Shown: positions 1-7,604, counted from the stretch's first letter. The stretch is 64,000 bases of DNA from Sinomonas terrae (GCF_022539255.1 NZ_JAKZBV010000001.1:3906001-3970000), one strand, 5' to 3'. The notes: a model not told the origin generated them from the sequence alone. Translations and numbers: made by a program.

Positions 1-750
1 GCAAACCACGTCTACACGGATCAGGACGAGGCACACTTCGTGTCCGAACTCATCGCCAACCTCACCGCGTACCCGAGCTACTACGTCCACATGGGACCGG
101 GCAACGAGGCGGGGCCGGGTGAAGCGGACCTGACCGTTCCCGAGTCGCTCGATCCGGAGGAGCTGCGGGCTCGCCTCGACGCGGGAGAGTGGGTCGTCGA
201 CCTGCGCAACCGGGTGGCCTACGCGTCCGAGCACCTCAAGGGCAGCGTGAGCTTCGAGTACAGAAACGGCAACAGCTTCACCACCTACCTCGGCTGGCTC
301 TTCCCCTACGGAAAGAAGCTCACGCTCGTCGGCTCCCGTGACGACGTCGAGAACGCTATCCGCGATCTTTCCCGGATCGGGATCGAATCTCCGGACGCCT
401 CGCTGGGACAGGATCCTGCCCAGATCGCCCCGGAGGCACCGGTCTCCTCCTACCCCCGCGTGGGGTGGGAGGGCATGCTCGAGAACCGGCCAGCCGGAGA
501 GGCAATCCTCGATGTCCGCCGGGCCGACGAGTACAAGGCGTCGCGGATCGAAGGCGCTGTGAACATCCCCCTCCACGAGCTCCTCAGCAGGCTCGACGAG
601 CTTCCGAGCGGGCGCCTCTGGGTGCACTGTGGCTCCGGGTATCGCTCGGGAATCGCCGCGAGCCTGCTCGACCGGGCGGGGTACGACGTCGTCCAAGTCG
701 ACGGCGCGTTCGAGCGCGCCGCTGGCGCCGGGCTCCCCATCGAGGCCTGA
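1..750 (+). CDS. MBL-fold metallohydrolase/rhodanese fusion, C-terminal part (gene starts before the window)
   Basis: The frame is open from base 1, so the N-terminal metallo-beta-lactamase domain lies upstream of the window. What remains is the end of the MBL domain followed by two rhodanese domains. The first (VVDLRNR, roughly residues 60-120 of the visible part) has no active-site Cys loop and is probably structural. The second (about residues 160-245) keeps the catalytic loop HCGSGYRSG. This MBL-plus-two-rhodanese architecture is known from CstB-type and persulfide-dioxygenase-like proteins that oxidise persulfide and move sulfane sulfur. The CstR-like repressor and TSUP exporter that follow fit that role. 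The substrate is inferred, not shown. A strong hairpin follows the stop. Confidence 0.85.
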   Translation, partial: ANHVYTDQDEAHFVSELIANLTAYPSYYVHMGPGNEAGPGEADLTVPESLDPEELRARLDAGEWVVDLRNRVAYASEHLKGSVSFEYRNGNSFTTYLGWLFPYGKKLTLVGSRDDVENAIRDLSRIGIESPDASLGQDPAQIAPEAPVSSYPRVGWEGMLENRPAGEAILDVRRADEYKASRIEGAVNIPLHELLSRLDELPSGRLWVHCGSGYRSGIAASLLDRAGYDVVQVDGAFERAAGAGLPIEA

Positions 751-767
751 GCCCCTATAGACCGGTC

Positions 768-794
768 GCCGGTCCCGGCTCCCTCGGGACCGGC
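768..794 (+). terminator. Hairpin terminator after the MBL/rhodanese gene
   Basis: A perfect 10-bp stem (GCCGGTCCCG with CGGGACCGGC) encloses a 7-base loop, 18 bases after the stop codon, followed by GGCCTTT. Its position at the end of a gene fits an intrinsic terminator of the U-poor kind common in high-GC actinobacteria. Confidence 0.6.
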
Positions 795-805
795 GGCCTT
801 TCACT

Positions 806-841
806 GGCCGGCCGCAGTTTTCCCCCGAACTGCGGCCGGCC
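806..841. repeat. Second perfect hairpin (14-bp stem)
   Basis: Left arm 806-819 and right arm 828-841 are perfect reverse complements (right arm AACTGCGGCCGGCC) around an 8-base loop. It sits only 11 bases after the first hairpin. The 14-base right arm occurs again exactly at 3169-3182 in the GC-rich repeat beyond the other end of the sulfur module, so it may be a dispersed repeat as well as part of a terminator. Confidence 0.55.
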
Positions 842-850
842 GCCCCTTCC

Positions 851-909
851 GATCCTGCCCGGCCGATCCTGCCGCACCTGATCCTGCCGCACCTGATCCT
901 GCCGCGGCG
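851..909. repeat. Short tandem repeat, 15-bp unit, four copies
   Basis: Units beginning GATCCTGCC start at 851, 865, 880 and 895. The second and third are identical (GATCCTGCCGCACCT). The array lies directly upstream of the nickel-permease pseudogene, between the hairpins and its ribosome-binding site. Confidence 0.6.
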
Positions 910-942
910 AAGGGCACCCGCACCCGTGAAGAGAGGAACAGC

Positions 943-1660
943 GTGCCATCCCCGAGCCGATCCCAAAACGGCGAGCGCCGAGCCCTCACGGGCATGGTCC
1001 TCACCGTCCTGGTCCTTCACCTAGCTGGATGGGGAATCTTCGGAGCTCTCGTGCTGCCCGCGGCGGTCGCCGAGGGTGGGGACGCTCCGACACTCCTCGG
1101 GCTCGCAGTGAGCGCTTACGCCTTGGGCATCCGGCACGCGTTCGACGCCGACCACATCGCAGCGATCGAGAACGCCACCCGGCGTCTCATCGCAGTGAAT
1201 CGACGGCCGATCTCGCTCGGGTTCTGGTTCGCGCTCGGCCATTCGACCGTCGTCGTCGGTGCGGTGGGACTCGTCTTGGCGGGGTTCAGCGCGTTCTCGA
1301 TGAGCCTTGCGAACGAAGGCTCGCTCCTGCGCCAGTCCGCCTCCCTGTGGGGTTCGGGCGATCTCGGGCCTCTTCCTGCTCCTCGCGGGGGCGTGGAACC
1401 TCCCGTCGCTGAAAGGGATGGGGTCATGGCTGCGGAGGGCTCGCGGTGGCTCGATGGACGCGGGCGAATTGGAGCGCCATCTCAACTCCCGCGGATTCCT
1501 CCTACGGGCCTTTGGCCCTCTCGCCCGCCTGGTCGACGCTCCATGGAAGATGTACCCGGCCGGCTACCGCAAAGCGACCTACAACTTCGCCGTCACGGCA
1601 TGGGGCTCGTCGCCGCGCTCGGGGTCTTCGGCCTCTACGCCCTCACAACCCGAACTACGC
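943..1660 (+). pseudogene. Nickel/cobalt permease (NixA/HoxN family), frameshifted and internally deleted
   Basis: The start is a GTG behind GAGAGGAA. The first 130 codons read like a NiCoT permease, with the signature HAFDADH (HX4DH) in membrane segment II. Near 1350-1358 the frame shifts: the sequence continues as AISGLFLLLAGAWNL in frame 2 down to MYPAG. At about 1563 the protein jumps straight to YRKATYNFAVTA. In intact NixA/HoxN proteins roughly 75-80 residues lie between these points, including the FLFGLGFDTA motif. A second frameshift near 1602 returns to frame 1 (GLVAALGVFGLYAL). The last membrane segment is missing because the 3' end of the csoR/cstR-type gene abuts it. With two frameshifts and two losses this is a true remnant rather than one sequencing error. 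Confidence 0.85.
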
Positions 1661-1915
1661 CAGGGAGAGGAACATCTTCTCGAGTTGCTTCCGGTCCACT
1701 TCGTCGTTTCCCGCTCGGAAGCACTCCTCGAGTCCAGAGGAGATAATCGCGAAGCCCGCGCGGTCCACCGCTTTGGACACGGCGGCGAGCTGCATGACCA
1801 CGGCGCTGCAGTCCTTGCCCTCCTCGATCATCCTGACCACGCCCGCAAGCTGCCCCTGCGCGCGCCGCAGACGGTTCAGCACGGGCGTCATGTCCTCAGG
1901 CTTCAGCTCGACCAC
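1655..1915 (-). CDS. cstR: CsoR/FrmR-family repressor, CstR-like (persulfide sensing)
   Basis: 86 aa, the usual size for the DUF156 all-helical repressors. It contains RLRRAQGQLAGVVRMIEEG and two cysteines, in GKDC and LEEC. CsoR copper sensors have a His four residues before the second Cys; here that position is Gly (IISSGLEEC). The C-C pattern without His, and the IIS..L.EC context, match CstR, which reacts with persulfides to form di- or trisulfide bridges and releases its operator. The gene is divergent from the rhodanese remnant and TSUP exporter, with a CsoR-type palindrome between them at 1963-1976. CstR function is inferred from the residue pattern; the family assignment is firm. Confidence 0.88.
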   Translation of the reverse strand: MVELKPEDMTPVLNRLRRAQGQLAGVVRMIEEGKDCSAVVMQLAAVSKAVDRAGFAIISSGLEECFRAGNDEVDRKQLEKMFLSLA

Positions 1916-1962
1916 GACAACTCCTCATTAGGTTCACCGCCCTTCCGGGCGACATTCGATTC

Positions 1963-1976
1963 TACCCCTGGGGGTA
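1963..1976. promoter_or_regulatory. CsoR/CstR-type operator palindrome
   Basis: TACCCCTGGGGGTA, within GATTCTACCCCTGGGGGTATC, is a near-perfect GC-tract palindrome of the kind bound by CsoR/CstR repressors. It lies between the divergent repressor gene (start 1915) and the rhodanese remnant/TSUP transcription unit (2006 onward), so it could control both directions. Confidence 0.7.
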
Positions 1977-2005
1977 TCAACCGCCACCAGAGAAAGGTTC
2001 TTCCC

Positions 2006-2167
2006 ATGGCTCTAACCGTCGATCCCACGGCCCTCATGGACTGGGTCGCACGTCACGACGATCTCATGATTGTGGACGTCCGCGGCGGAGCTGAATTCGA
2101 CTCCCTCCACATCAAGAGCTCGTACCACGCGCATCGCGGCCTGCAGCAGTTGGGGGAAGCCCGGTGA
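2006..2167 (+). pseudogene. Truncated rhodanese-domain gene (N-terminal fragment)
   Basis: An ATG behind AGAAAGG opens a 53-aa frame that begins like an ordinary rhodanese (MALTVDPTALMDWV, then IVDVRGGAEFDSLHIKSSY). It stops right after the point where the domain should continue to its catalytic Cys loop. The last residues (HAHRGLQQLGEAR) do not resemble a rhodanese. The stop overlaps the GTG start of the TSUP gene, so translation may still be coupled. It is probably inactive as a sulfurtransferase. Confidence 0.75.
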
Positions 2168-2928
2168 TCCTTCCCGCACTGGCATTCGGCGTCGTCGTCG
2201 GCGGCCTCCTCGGGCTCGTCGGCGGTGGCGGGTCGATCCTCGCTGTGCCCGCACTCGTCTACGGGGTGGGCGTGCCTCTCGCGGCCGCCATCCCGGGTTC
2301 GCTCGTCGTCGTCGGCGCCTCCTCCGCCGTCGCCGTGCTGCCCAGGATCCGCCGTGGGGTCAATTGGCGGCTCGCGCTCCTCATCGGGGCCGCGGGCACG
2401 GTGACGGCCTACCTCGGTGCCGCGTTCAACCGGATGCTGGACCAGAAAGTCCTCCTGTTCGCGTTCGCCGCCATCATGGTCGTGGCGGGCGTCCGGATGC
2501 TGCGCCGCACGGAAGCTGTCGGCGGAGCCTGCGCGCTCCCGGGCGGCGGGGTGAACTGGCGGAGCTGTCTCCCCAAGGCCGTCCTGACCGGGGCGGCCGT
2601 CGGGTTCCTCACGGGGCTCCTTGGAGTCGGCGGCGGCTTCCTCATCGTCCCTGCCCTCACCCTCGTGCTGGGATTGCCCATGGCGATGACCGTCGGGACA
2701 TCGCTGGCCATCATCGTCATCAACTCGCTCGCAGGCCTCTCCGCCCACCTCGGCGGAATGCACCTTGATTGGACAGTCATCGGGGCCTTCGCCATCGCTG
2801 CCATGGCGGCCTCGCTCGTCGCGGGAGGCTTCTCCCGGAAAGTGCCCGAGCATTTCCTCAAACGCGGCTTCGCGGGGCTTGTCCTCGTCGTGGCCGTTTA
2901 TGTGGCCATCGAAGCCACCACTCGATAA
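2164..2928 (+). CDS. TSUP (TauE/SafE/YfcA) family sulfite/organosulfur exporter
   Basis: 254 aa membrane protein with glycine-rich repeated halves: GVVVGGLLGLVGGGGSILAVPALVY at the N-terminus and FLTGLLGVGGGFLIVPAL in the middle (only partly quoted motifs are needed: GLVGGGGS and GLLGVGGGF). This duplicated pattern is typical of the TSUP family, whose members export sulfite, sulfoacetate or thiosulfate. The GTG start overlaps the stop of the rhodanese fragment by 4 bases. Downstream is the small Cys-rich gene, 33 bases away, so the two probably form one transcript behind the CstR-type operator. Confidence 0.85.
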   Translation: MILPALAFGVVVGGLLGLVGGGGSILAVPALVYGVGVPLAAAIPGSLVVVGASSAVAVLPRIRRGVNWRLALLIGAAGTVTAYLGAAFNRMLDQKVLLFAFAAIMVVAGVRMLRRTEAVGGACALPGGGVNWRSCLPKAVLTGAAVGFLTGLLGVGGGFLIVPALTLVLGLPMAMTVGTSLAIIVINSLAGLSAHLGGMHLDWTVIGAFAIAAMAASLVAGGFSRKVPEHFLKRGFAGLVLVVAVYVAIEATTR

Positions 2929-2961
2929 CCCAAGAAGAAAAACTAGACGAAGGAGAACAGA

Positions 2962-3129
2962 ATGTGCCGTCAGATCACGTGCAAGAAGTGCGGAAAGACG
3001 ACCTGGGCTGGCTGTGGACAGCATGTACAGCAGGTCATGCGGGGCGTGCCGAATGCGGAGCGCTGCCAAGGCCACGACGAGGAGCCGAGTTCGCTCGGGA
3101 CCTTCTTCTCGCGGATCCTCGGACGCTGA
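2962..3129 (+). CDS. Small Cys-rich protein, 55 aa, possible zinc or persulfide binding
   Basis: A start codon 6 bases after AAGGAGA opens a 55-aa frame. It has Cys at 2, 7, 10, 18 and 35 and His at 21 and 38, with CKKCGK and WAGCGQH as its clearest motifs; the tail is acidic then hydrophobic. The CxxC...CxxH...CxxH arrangement resembles a small zinc-ribbon fold. I recall similar short unannotated proteins in actinobacteria, but the function is unknown. It is the last gene of the TSUP unit, and its close spacing suggests co-regulation with sulfide detoxification. Confidence 0.72.
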   Translation: MCRQITCKKCGKTTWAGCGQHVQQVMRGVPNAERCQGHDEEPSSLGTFFSRILGR

Positions 3130-3135
3130 TTCCGC

Positions 3136-3426
3136 TTCTGACCGGCGGAAACTGTGGCCGAGCGGCGGAACTGCGGCCGGCCAACCGGCGTGACTGCAGC
3201 AGACCGGCGGAACCGTGGCCGACCGGCGGAACTCCATCGGCGAAGGGGGTCGGCCGCAAAAGAGGGGGTTCCGACCGGCGTGGCTCCGGCTTACCGGCGG
3301 AAGGGCGGGAACCCGGCGGAACTGGGGCGACAACCCGGCGGAACTGGGGCCGACCGGCGTGGCTCCGGCGGAACCGGGGACAGCAATCGGCGGAAGCGTG
3401 GCGGACCGGCGGAACTGCTTCGGCGT
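3136..3426. repeat. Degenerate GC-rich tandem repeat, ACCGGCGGAACTG-type unit
   Basis: About fourteen imperfect copies of a roughly 18-21-bp unit built on CCGGCGGAACTGNGGCC follow the small Cys-rich gene. Frames run through it only because it lacks stops; no convincing protein is encoded. A 14-base segment (3169-3182) is identical to the right arm of the hairpin at 806-841. Confidence 0.7.
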
Positions 3427-3470
3427 TAGCGTGTGATCTCTGAATAGGCGCTGGCTGGCGACTGAGCTAG

Positions 3471-4127
3471 TTACTCGTTGAGCGGGGCGAACTGTATTTG
3501 CTTTGCCAGCGCGTACGCGGCCGGAAGATCGCTTTCGCTTGCTACGAATACGCGGCCGATGACGAGCACGGAATCGCTTGGCGAAGGAATCGCGGCCATG
3601 CCATTCGGCACGCGTCCCTTCCACCGCGGGCCACTGAGGACGAAGTCGCCGGCCTTGGTTCCCGTGGTGCGTTTGCCGACATAGGCGAAATTGGCGCTGT
3701 CTGACGGGCTCGTGAACTGCACGCTGTAGTACCTGCCCGCAGTGTCAGGCACATGCAGGATTTGCGGCCCCTTGCTCAAGTCGAGCCAACCTGCGATGTA
3801 CAGCAGATCGCTGGTCCCGGTTGCCAAGAGGCTTCCCACCGAGGCCGAAGGAGAAGAGGTAGTGGGAGCGGCGTAGAGGGTATTGACTGGGATCGGACCC
3901 CCTCCGATACCGTTCTTCAAAATGGCCCTCTTGTAACCGCTCACCGTCATGCGCGGCCAGAAGTAGATGAAAGCGGGTGCGCCGAGCACCCACACGATGA
4001 CAGCCGCGACACCCAGTGGAACAATCTGACTCCAACCTTGAGAGGCGCGCTGGTAGACGACCCAGGCGAAGATCACGAGTATGACCGCCGTCAGGGGGTA
4101 CGCGTATTTCAAGATGAGGCGGTTCAT
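3471..4127 (-). CDS. DUF1254-domain protein with N-terminal membrane anchor
   Basis: From the ATG at 4127 the product is 218 aa. It starts with a membrane segment (YPLTAVILVIFAWVVYQ), then a second hydrophobic stretch (VAAVIVWVLGAPAFIYFW). The DUF1254-like core follows, with YIAGWLDLSKGPQILHVPD and YYSVQFTSP. The upstream ATG at 4199 would overlap the preceding gene deeply, and the ATG at 4127 sits one base after that gene's stop, so I prefer it. DUF1254 and DUF1214 domains normally occur together; here they are split over two coupled genes. Function is unknown. By eye the bases look less GC-rich than the flanks. Confidence 0.75.
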   Translation of the reverse strand: MNRLILKYAYPLTAVILVIFAWVVYQRASQGWSQIVPLGVAAVIVWVLGAPAFIYFWPRMTVSGYKRAILKNGIGGGPIPVNTLYAAPTTSSPSASVGSLLATGTSDLLYIAGWLDLSKGPQILHVPDTAGRYYSVQFTSPSDSANFAYVGKRTTGTKAGDFVLSGPRWKGRVPNGMAAIPSPSDSVLVIGRVFVASESDLPAAYALAKQIQFAPLNE

Positions 4128-4128
4128 A

Positions 4129-4731
4129 TCATGGCACCCTTGCGACTTGGGGCACGTGATAGCTGCCTTCGAGAATTTCCGTCCCGGGAAGGTACGCACG
4201 CAGAATCAGCTTGAACTTCCCGGACGGAATCGGAAGCCAATTCTGCTCACGTCCAATCGGGGCACTCCTCTGAAGGTGGATATCCACCGAGCCATCGGCG
4301 TTCTTCGCAAGATTTGAACGATCGTCGATGCTGGAGCGGCCGATGGGATTCTGCACCATGTAGCCCACCACATCGGTGACGGTAAGCGACCAGAACGCGT
4401 CATTGGGCGGGAACTGTCCAGCCGGAACATGCAGGACGTATTCATTCCTGCCGCTGAGGGTCTTCCCCGAGCCGTCTACGGTTGTCGTCCAGTACGCGGC
4501 CTCTTCAAACGCATTGACGGCGGGCAGCGCCTTGGCGCACGCGGCTCGCACCAGGACGCCATTGCCGGGTTGCCCGCATAGAGGGATCGCTTTCCAGCCA
4601 TTGACCGTCGTTGTTATCGTCCTGGCGGTCGTGTTCAGGATGACGACCGCCGTCAGGAACGCAAGCGTGGCGCCGATGATGACCCCTTGGACGACGCCGG
4701 AATGCACCACCCACCCGAGGAAACCTCCCAT
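4129..4731 (-). CDS. DUF1214-domain protein with N-terminal membrane anchor
   Basis: 200 aa from the ATG at 4731 (MGGFLGW). One hydrophobic segment (GVIIGATLAFLTAVVIL) is followed by the DUF1214 region, with NEYVLHVPAGQFPPNDAFWS, VGYMVQNPIGRSSI and REQNWLPIPSGKF. It is the partner of the following DUF1254 gene, whose ATG comes one base after this stop, so the two are probably made as a pair. The longer frame up to 4845 begins in the 20-bp duplication and is less likely. Biochemical role unknown. Confidence 0.75.
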   Translation of the reverse strand: MGGFLGWVVHSGVVQGVIIGATLAFLTAVVILNTTARTITTTVNGWKAIPLCGQPGNGVLVRAACAKALPAVNAFEEAAYWTTTVDGSGKTLSGRNEYVLHVPAGQFPPNDAFWSLTVTDVVGYMVQNPIGRSSIDDRSNLAKNADGSVDIHLQRSAPIGREQNWLPIPSGKFKLILRAYLPGTEILEGSYHVPQVARVP

Positions 4732-4780
4732 GCCCGCACAGTAGCGCGGCGCCTCAGCGGAGCGTGAGGACCTGCGTGCT

Positions 4781-4820
4781 CCCCTTGACCGTGAACCAGG
4801 CCCCTTGACCGTGAACCAGG
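4781..4820. repeat. Perfect 20-bp tandem duplication
   Basis: Positions 4781-4800 and 4801-4820 are identical (CCCCTTGACCGTGAACCAGG). The repeat lies between the divergent DUF1214 gene and the MFS gene, in the space where promoters for both should be. It contains TTGACC, which resembles a -35 element, twice. Confidence 0.85.
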
Positions 4821-4848
4821 TCACGCGTAGCCTCGAGAATGCCAATTA

Positions 4849-4867
4849 TCCTATAGGAAATAGGAGG
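4849..4867 (+). promoter_or_regulatory. Palindrome TCCTATAGGA and strong ribosome-binding site before the MFS gene
   Basis: A perfect 10-bp palindrome (4849-4858) lies in an AT-rich patch and runs into TAGGAGG (4861-4867), which fixes the GTG at 4872 as the start. The palindrome could be an operator half or part of a -10 region; which one cannot be told from sequence. Confidence 0.45.
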
Positions 4868-4871
4868 AATC

Positions 4872-6191
4872 GTGGCCGAAGCTGTCCGCGAGACCGTTGG
4901 GCGAAAGCGCTGGACGCGCCTGATCCCGGTGGCCATCATCGTCTACATCATCTCGTTCATGGACCGGACCAACATCGGGTTCGCCCTGAACGGGCTCCAG
5001 AAGGACCTCGGCATCGACGCTGCGCAGCAGGGCCTTGCCGCAGGGATCTTCTTCATCGGCTACCTGACCCTGCAGATCCCGGGAGGCCATCTGGCCGAAC
5101 GCTGGAGCGCGAAGAAATTCGTCGGGATCATGGTCCTGGTCTGGGGCCTGCTGGCCGTGGCCACCGGCTTCGTCCAGAACTTCGCCGAACTCCTCGCCGT
5201 GCGCTTCCTGCTCGGCGTCGCCGAGGCCGGCATCTGGCCCGCCATCCTGGTCCTGATCAGCCACTGGTTCCCCGCAGCCGAACGCGCCCGGGCCTACGCC
5301 TTCTGGATGATGAACATCGCCATCTCCTCCATCATCACCGCCCCGCTCTCGGGCTGGATCATCTCGTTCTCGGACTGGCGCTGGCTGTTCATCATCGAAG
5401 GCCTCTTCCCGTTCGTGATCGCCGCCCCCATCTGGTGGATCTTCATCTCCGACCGCCCCCGCGACGCCAAGTGGGTCACCCCCGAAGAGCGCGCGTACAT
5501 CGAGCAGGGGCTCGCAGCCGACGAGGCCAGCACCCCCCACCGGGAGCACGTGGGCATCAGGCACGTCTTCTCCAACGGCGCGGTCTGGCGCCTGACCCTG
5601 GTCTACTTCCTGATCCAGATCGGGTTCTACGGCCTGAACATCTGGCTGCCCAAGGTCGTCAAGACGATCACCTCCGGATCCTCCCTCGAGGTCGGCTTCG
5701 TCACCGCCATCCCGTACGTGCTGGCCATGTTCGCCCTCTGGTACAACGCCAAGGCAGCCGACAGGTCCGGACGCTACTCCACCCACGTGCTGCTCTCCAT
5801 GGCCGTCGGCGCCGTCGCCCTGGTCATCTCCGTCGCCACCGGGAGCTCCATACCGTTCCTCGCCGTGGTCTTCATCAGCATCGCGGTCGCAGGAGCACTG
5901 GCCTACGACGGACCCTTCTGGGCCGCCGCCTCCCGCGCCATGCCCGTCGTCGTCGCCGGAAGCGCGATGGGCCTGATCAACGCCGTCGGCAACCTCGGCG
6001 GCTTCGTCGGACCCTACGTCGGCGGCTTCCTCCAGGACGCCTCCGGAGGAAGCTTCCTGGCCGCCTCGGTCTTCCTCGCCATCTGCCTCCTCGCCGCCGG
6101 GCTCGTCATGCTCACCCTCAGGCGAAGCGGCGACCGACCCGTAGCCAAAGCCTCCGCAGACGCAACCGGCCGGGGACATTCATCCCCCTGA
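4872..6191 (+). CDS. MFS transporter, anion:cation symporter (ACS) family
   Basis: 439 aa with 12 predicted membrane segments. The N-terminus carries the ACS hallmarks: FMDRTNIGFALNGL after the first segment, FFIGYLTLQIPGGHLAERW, and RFLLGVAEAGIWPA. ACS permeases such as TtuB and 4-hydroxyphenylacetate or phthalate permeases bring organic anions in with protons. The substrate here cannot be told because no catabolic gene is adjacent. It starts at a GTG behind TAGGAGG and ends before a bidirectional hairpin shared with the convergent MFS gene. Confidence 0.85.
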   Translation: MAEAVRETVGRKRWTRLIPVAIIVYIISFMDRTNIGFALNGLQKDLGIDAAQQGLAAGIFFIGYLTLQIPGGHLAERWSAKKFVGIMVLVWGLLAVATGFVQNFAELLAVRFLLGVAEAGIWPAILVLISHWFPAAERARAYAFWMMNIAISSIITAPLSGWIISFSDWRWLFIIEGLFPFVIAAPIWWIFISDRPRDAKWVTPEERAYIEQGLAADEASTPHREHVGIRHVFSNGAVWRLTLVYFLIQIGFYGLNIWLPKVVKTITSGSSLEVGFVTAIPYVLAMFALWYNAKAADRSGRYSTHVLLSMAVGAVALVISVATGSSIPFLAVVFISIAVAGALAYDGPFWAAASRAMPVVVAGSAMGLINAVGNLGGFVGPYVGGFLQDASGGSFLAASVFLAICLLAAGLVMLTLRRSGDRPVAKASADATGRGHSSP

Positions 6192-6236
6192 ATCCCAAGG
6201 CATCCGAACCATCTGGAGGTTCTCGAGACCACCAAT

Positions 6237-6282
6237 CCAAGTGCGGGTCTGACTGTCATCGGGCAGGTAGGCCCGCACTTGG
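6237..6282. terminator. Bidirectional hairpin between convergent MFS genes
   Basis: CCAAGTGCGGG (6237-6247) pairs perfectly with CCCGCACTTGG (6272-6282), an 11-bp stem with a 24-base loop. It lies 45 bases after one stop and 47 before the other, the expected place for a shared terminator. Confidence 0.6.
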
Positions 6283-6329
6283 TCTGTCGCAGGTGACGGG
6301 CCGGCGGGGGCCCGGTGCGCCGGAAGCGC

Positions 6330-7583
6330 CTATCCCTCCCTCGACAACTGCCGCGCGCGGTGCACCGAAGGCGCGGAGCGTGCGGTTCGAGAGCGAATCA
6401 CCGATCCGGTGAGGACGAACAGCGCCAGAGCGATGACCATCCCGCTGTAGCCGATGGCTGTGGCGGTAAGACCGATCCCCTGCGCGAGTGCGCCGGCCGC
6501 GACGGCCGGGACGCTGTTGGCCAGATAGCTGACCACGTAGATCGCCGATAGCAGTCCAGCCCGCTCGTGCGGGGCGGCCTGTGGTATCAGCATCCTCAGG
6601 ACGGCGAGAAAGCCCGCACCGAAGCCGACGCCGGCGAGCACCGTGGCGCCGAAATAGAGACCTGCGGACCTGAGCGCCAGCGCCACGATCGTACCGCCCA
6701 CGCCAGCCACCAGAGTGCCCATGCCGAGGGCGAGGACCGTGGTTGGACGGGCCGACCCCAGCATCAAGGTGACAGCACCGCCAGTGCCGGTCAGAGCCGC
6801 GACGACGAGCCCCGTGAGAACGACTGCGTGCGGTCCTGCCAGGGACCGGACGAGGCTGGGACCCAGGGAAAGGATCAGGCCGCCCAGCGACCAGGTCGCG
6901 ACCGCGGCAGGAAGCAGCCACAGGGCGCTCCGACGGGTGGCCCGGGGGAAGCGGACTCTCGGCATCAGCGAGCCCAGAGCTCCCGGCTCACGAGACGTCG
7001 TCTCCGGGCCCAACGCGGTGGCAATCAGCTGCAGGACCAGCAGAACGCCCAACACAATGTAGACCAACTGGATGGAGCCCGGAGCCGCCGCGACCAACAG
7101 GCTGGAGCCTACCGCGCCGAGGGCCAATCCCACGCCCGGGCCGGCTCCGTTGAAAACCGTTCCAAGGCCAGGACGTACCGCCTGCTCCAGATCGATGAGG
7201 TAGGCCCCCAAGGTCCCGATTGCCGCCCCGGTGGCGATGCCCTGCAACAGTCTCGCGAGGATCAGGGCCCACGCACTGCCGGCGCCGATGAACACCAGCA
7301 TCGCGATAGCTTCCAGAGCGAGGGCGGCGAGCAGGACGGGACGGCGGCCCAAATGATCCGAGAGCGATCCCACGACGAGCAGGGCCGCGAGCAGGGCCAG
7401 CACGTAGGCGGCGAAGATGACGGTCAGCACGACCGGGGGAAAGCCCCACATCCCCTGGTAGACGGGGTATAGGGGGCTGGGAGCGCTGGAGGCCGCCATC
7501 AGAACCACCAACACTGAGGCCTGCACCCAGAACGCGGCACGTTCGGACAGCAGCGGACGAGAGCGTCGACGCAGGGACGACAT
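6330..7583 (-). CDS. MFS transporter, drug-efflux type
   Basis: 417 aa with 12 hydrophobic segments. The loop after segment 2 has GSLSDHLGRRPVLL, the classic MFS motif A, and segment 5 has GAGPGVGLALG, resembling the motif C of drug/H+ antiporters. The gene is divergent from a TetR regulator (7685), with two operator-like palindromes between them. This is the standard layout for a TetR-repressed efflux pump that responds to its substrate. The substrate is unknown. Confidence 0.83.
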   Translation of the reverse strand: MSSLRRRSRPLLSERAAFWVQASVLVVLMAASSAPSPLYPVYQGMWGFPPVVLTVIFAAYVLALLAALLVVGSLSDHLGRRPVLLAALALEAIAMLVFIGAGSAWALILARLLQGIATGAAIGTLGAYLIDLEQAVRPGLGTVFNGAGPGVGLALGAVGSSLLVAAAPGSIQLVYIVLGVLLVLQLIATALGPETTSREPGALGSLMPRVRFPRATRRSALWLLPAAVATWSLGGLILSLGPSLVRSLAGPHAVVLTGLVVAALTGTGGAVTLMLGSARPTTVLALGMGTLVAGVGGTIVALALRSAGLYFGATVLAGVGFGAGFLAVLRMLIPQAAPHERAGLLSAIYVVSYLANSVPAVAAGALAQGIGLTATAIGYSGMVIALALFVLTGSVIRSRTARSAPSVHRARQLSREG

Positions 7584-7604
7584 AGAGACCTTTCACTCAC
7601 GGAA

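Noticed and set aside
2053..3624. 523-codon minus-strand frame across the TSUP gene
   Set aside because: Composition is Arg/Asp/Gly-rich without family features and it lies opposite a clear membrane protein gene.
4805..6412. 535-codon plus-strand and 442-codon minus-strand frames over the MFS gene
   Set aside because: Both are high-GC shadows of the well-supported ACS-family transporter.
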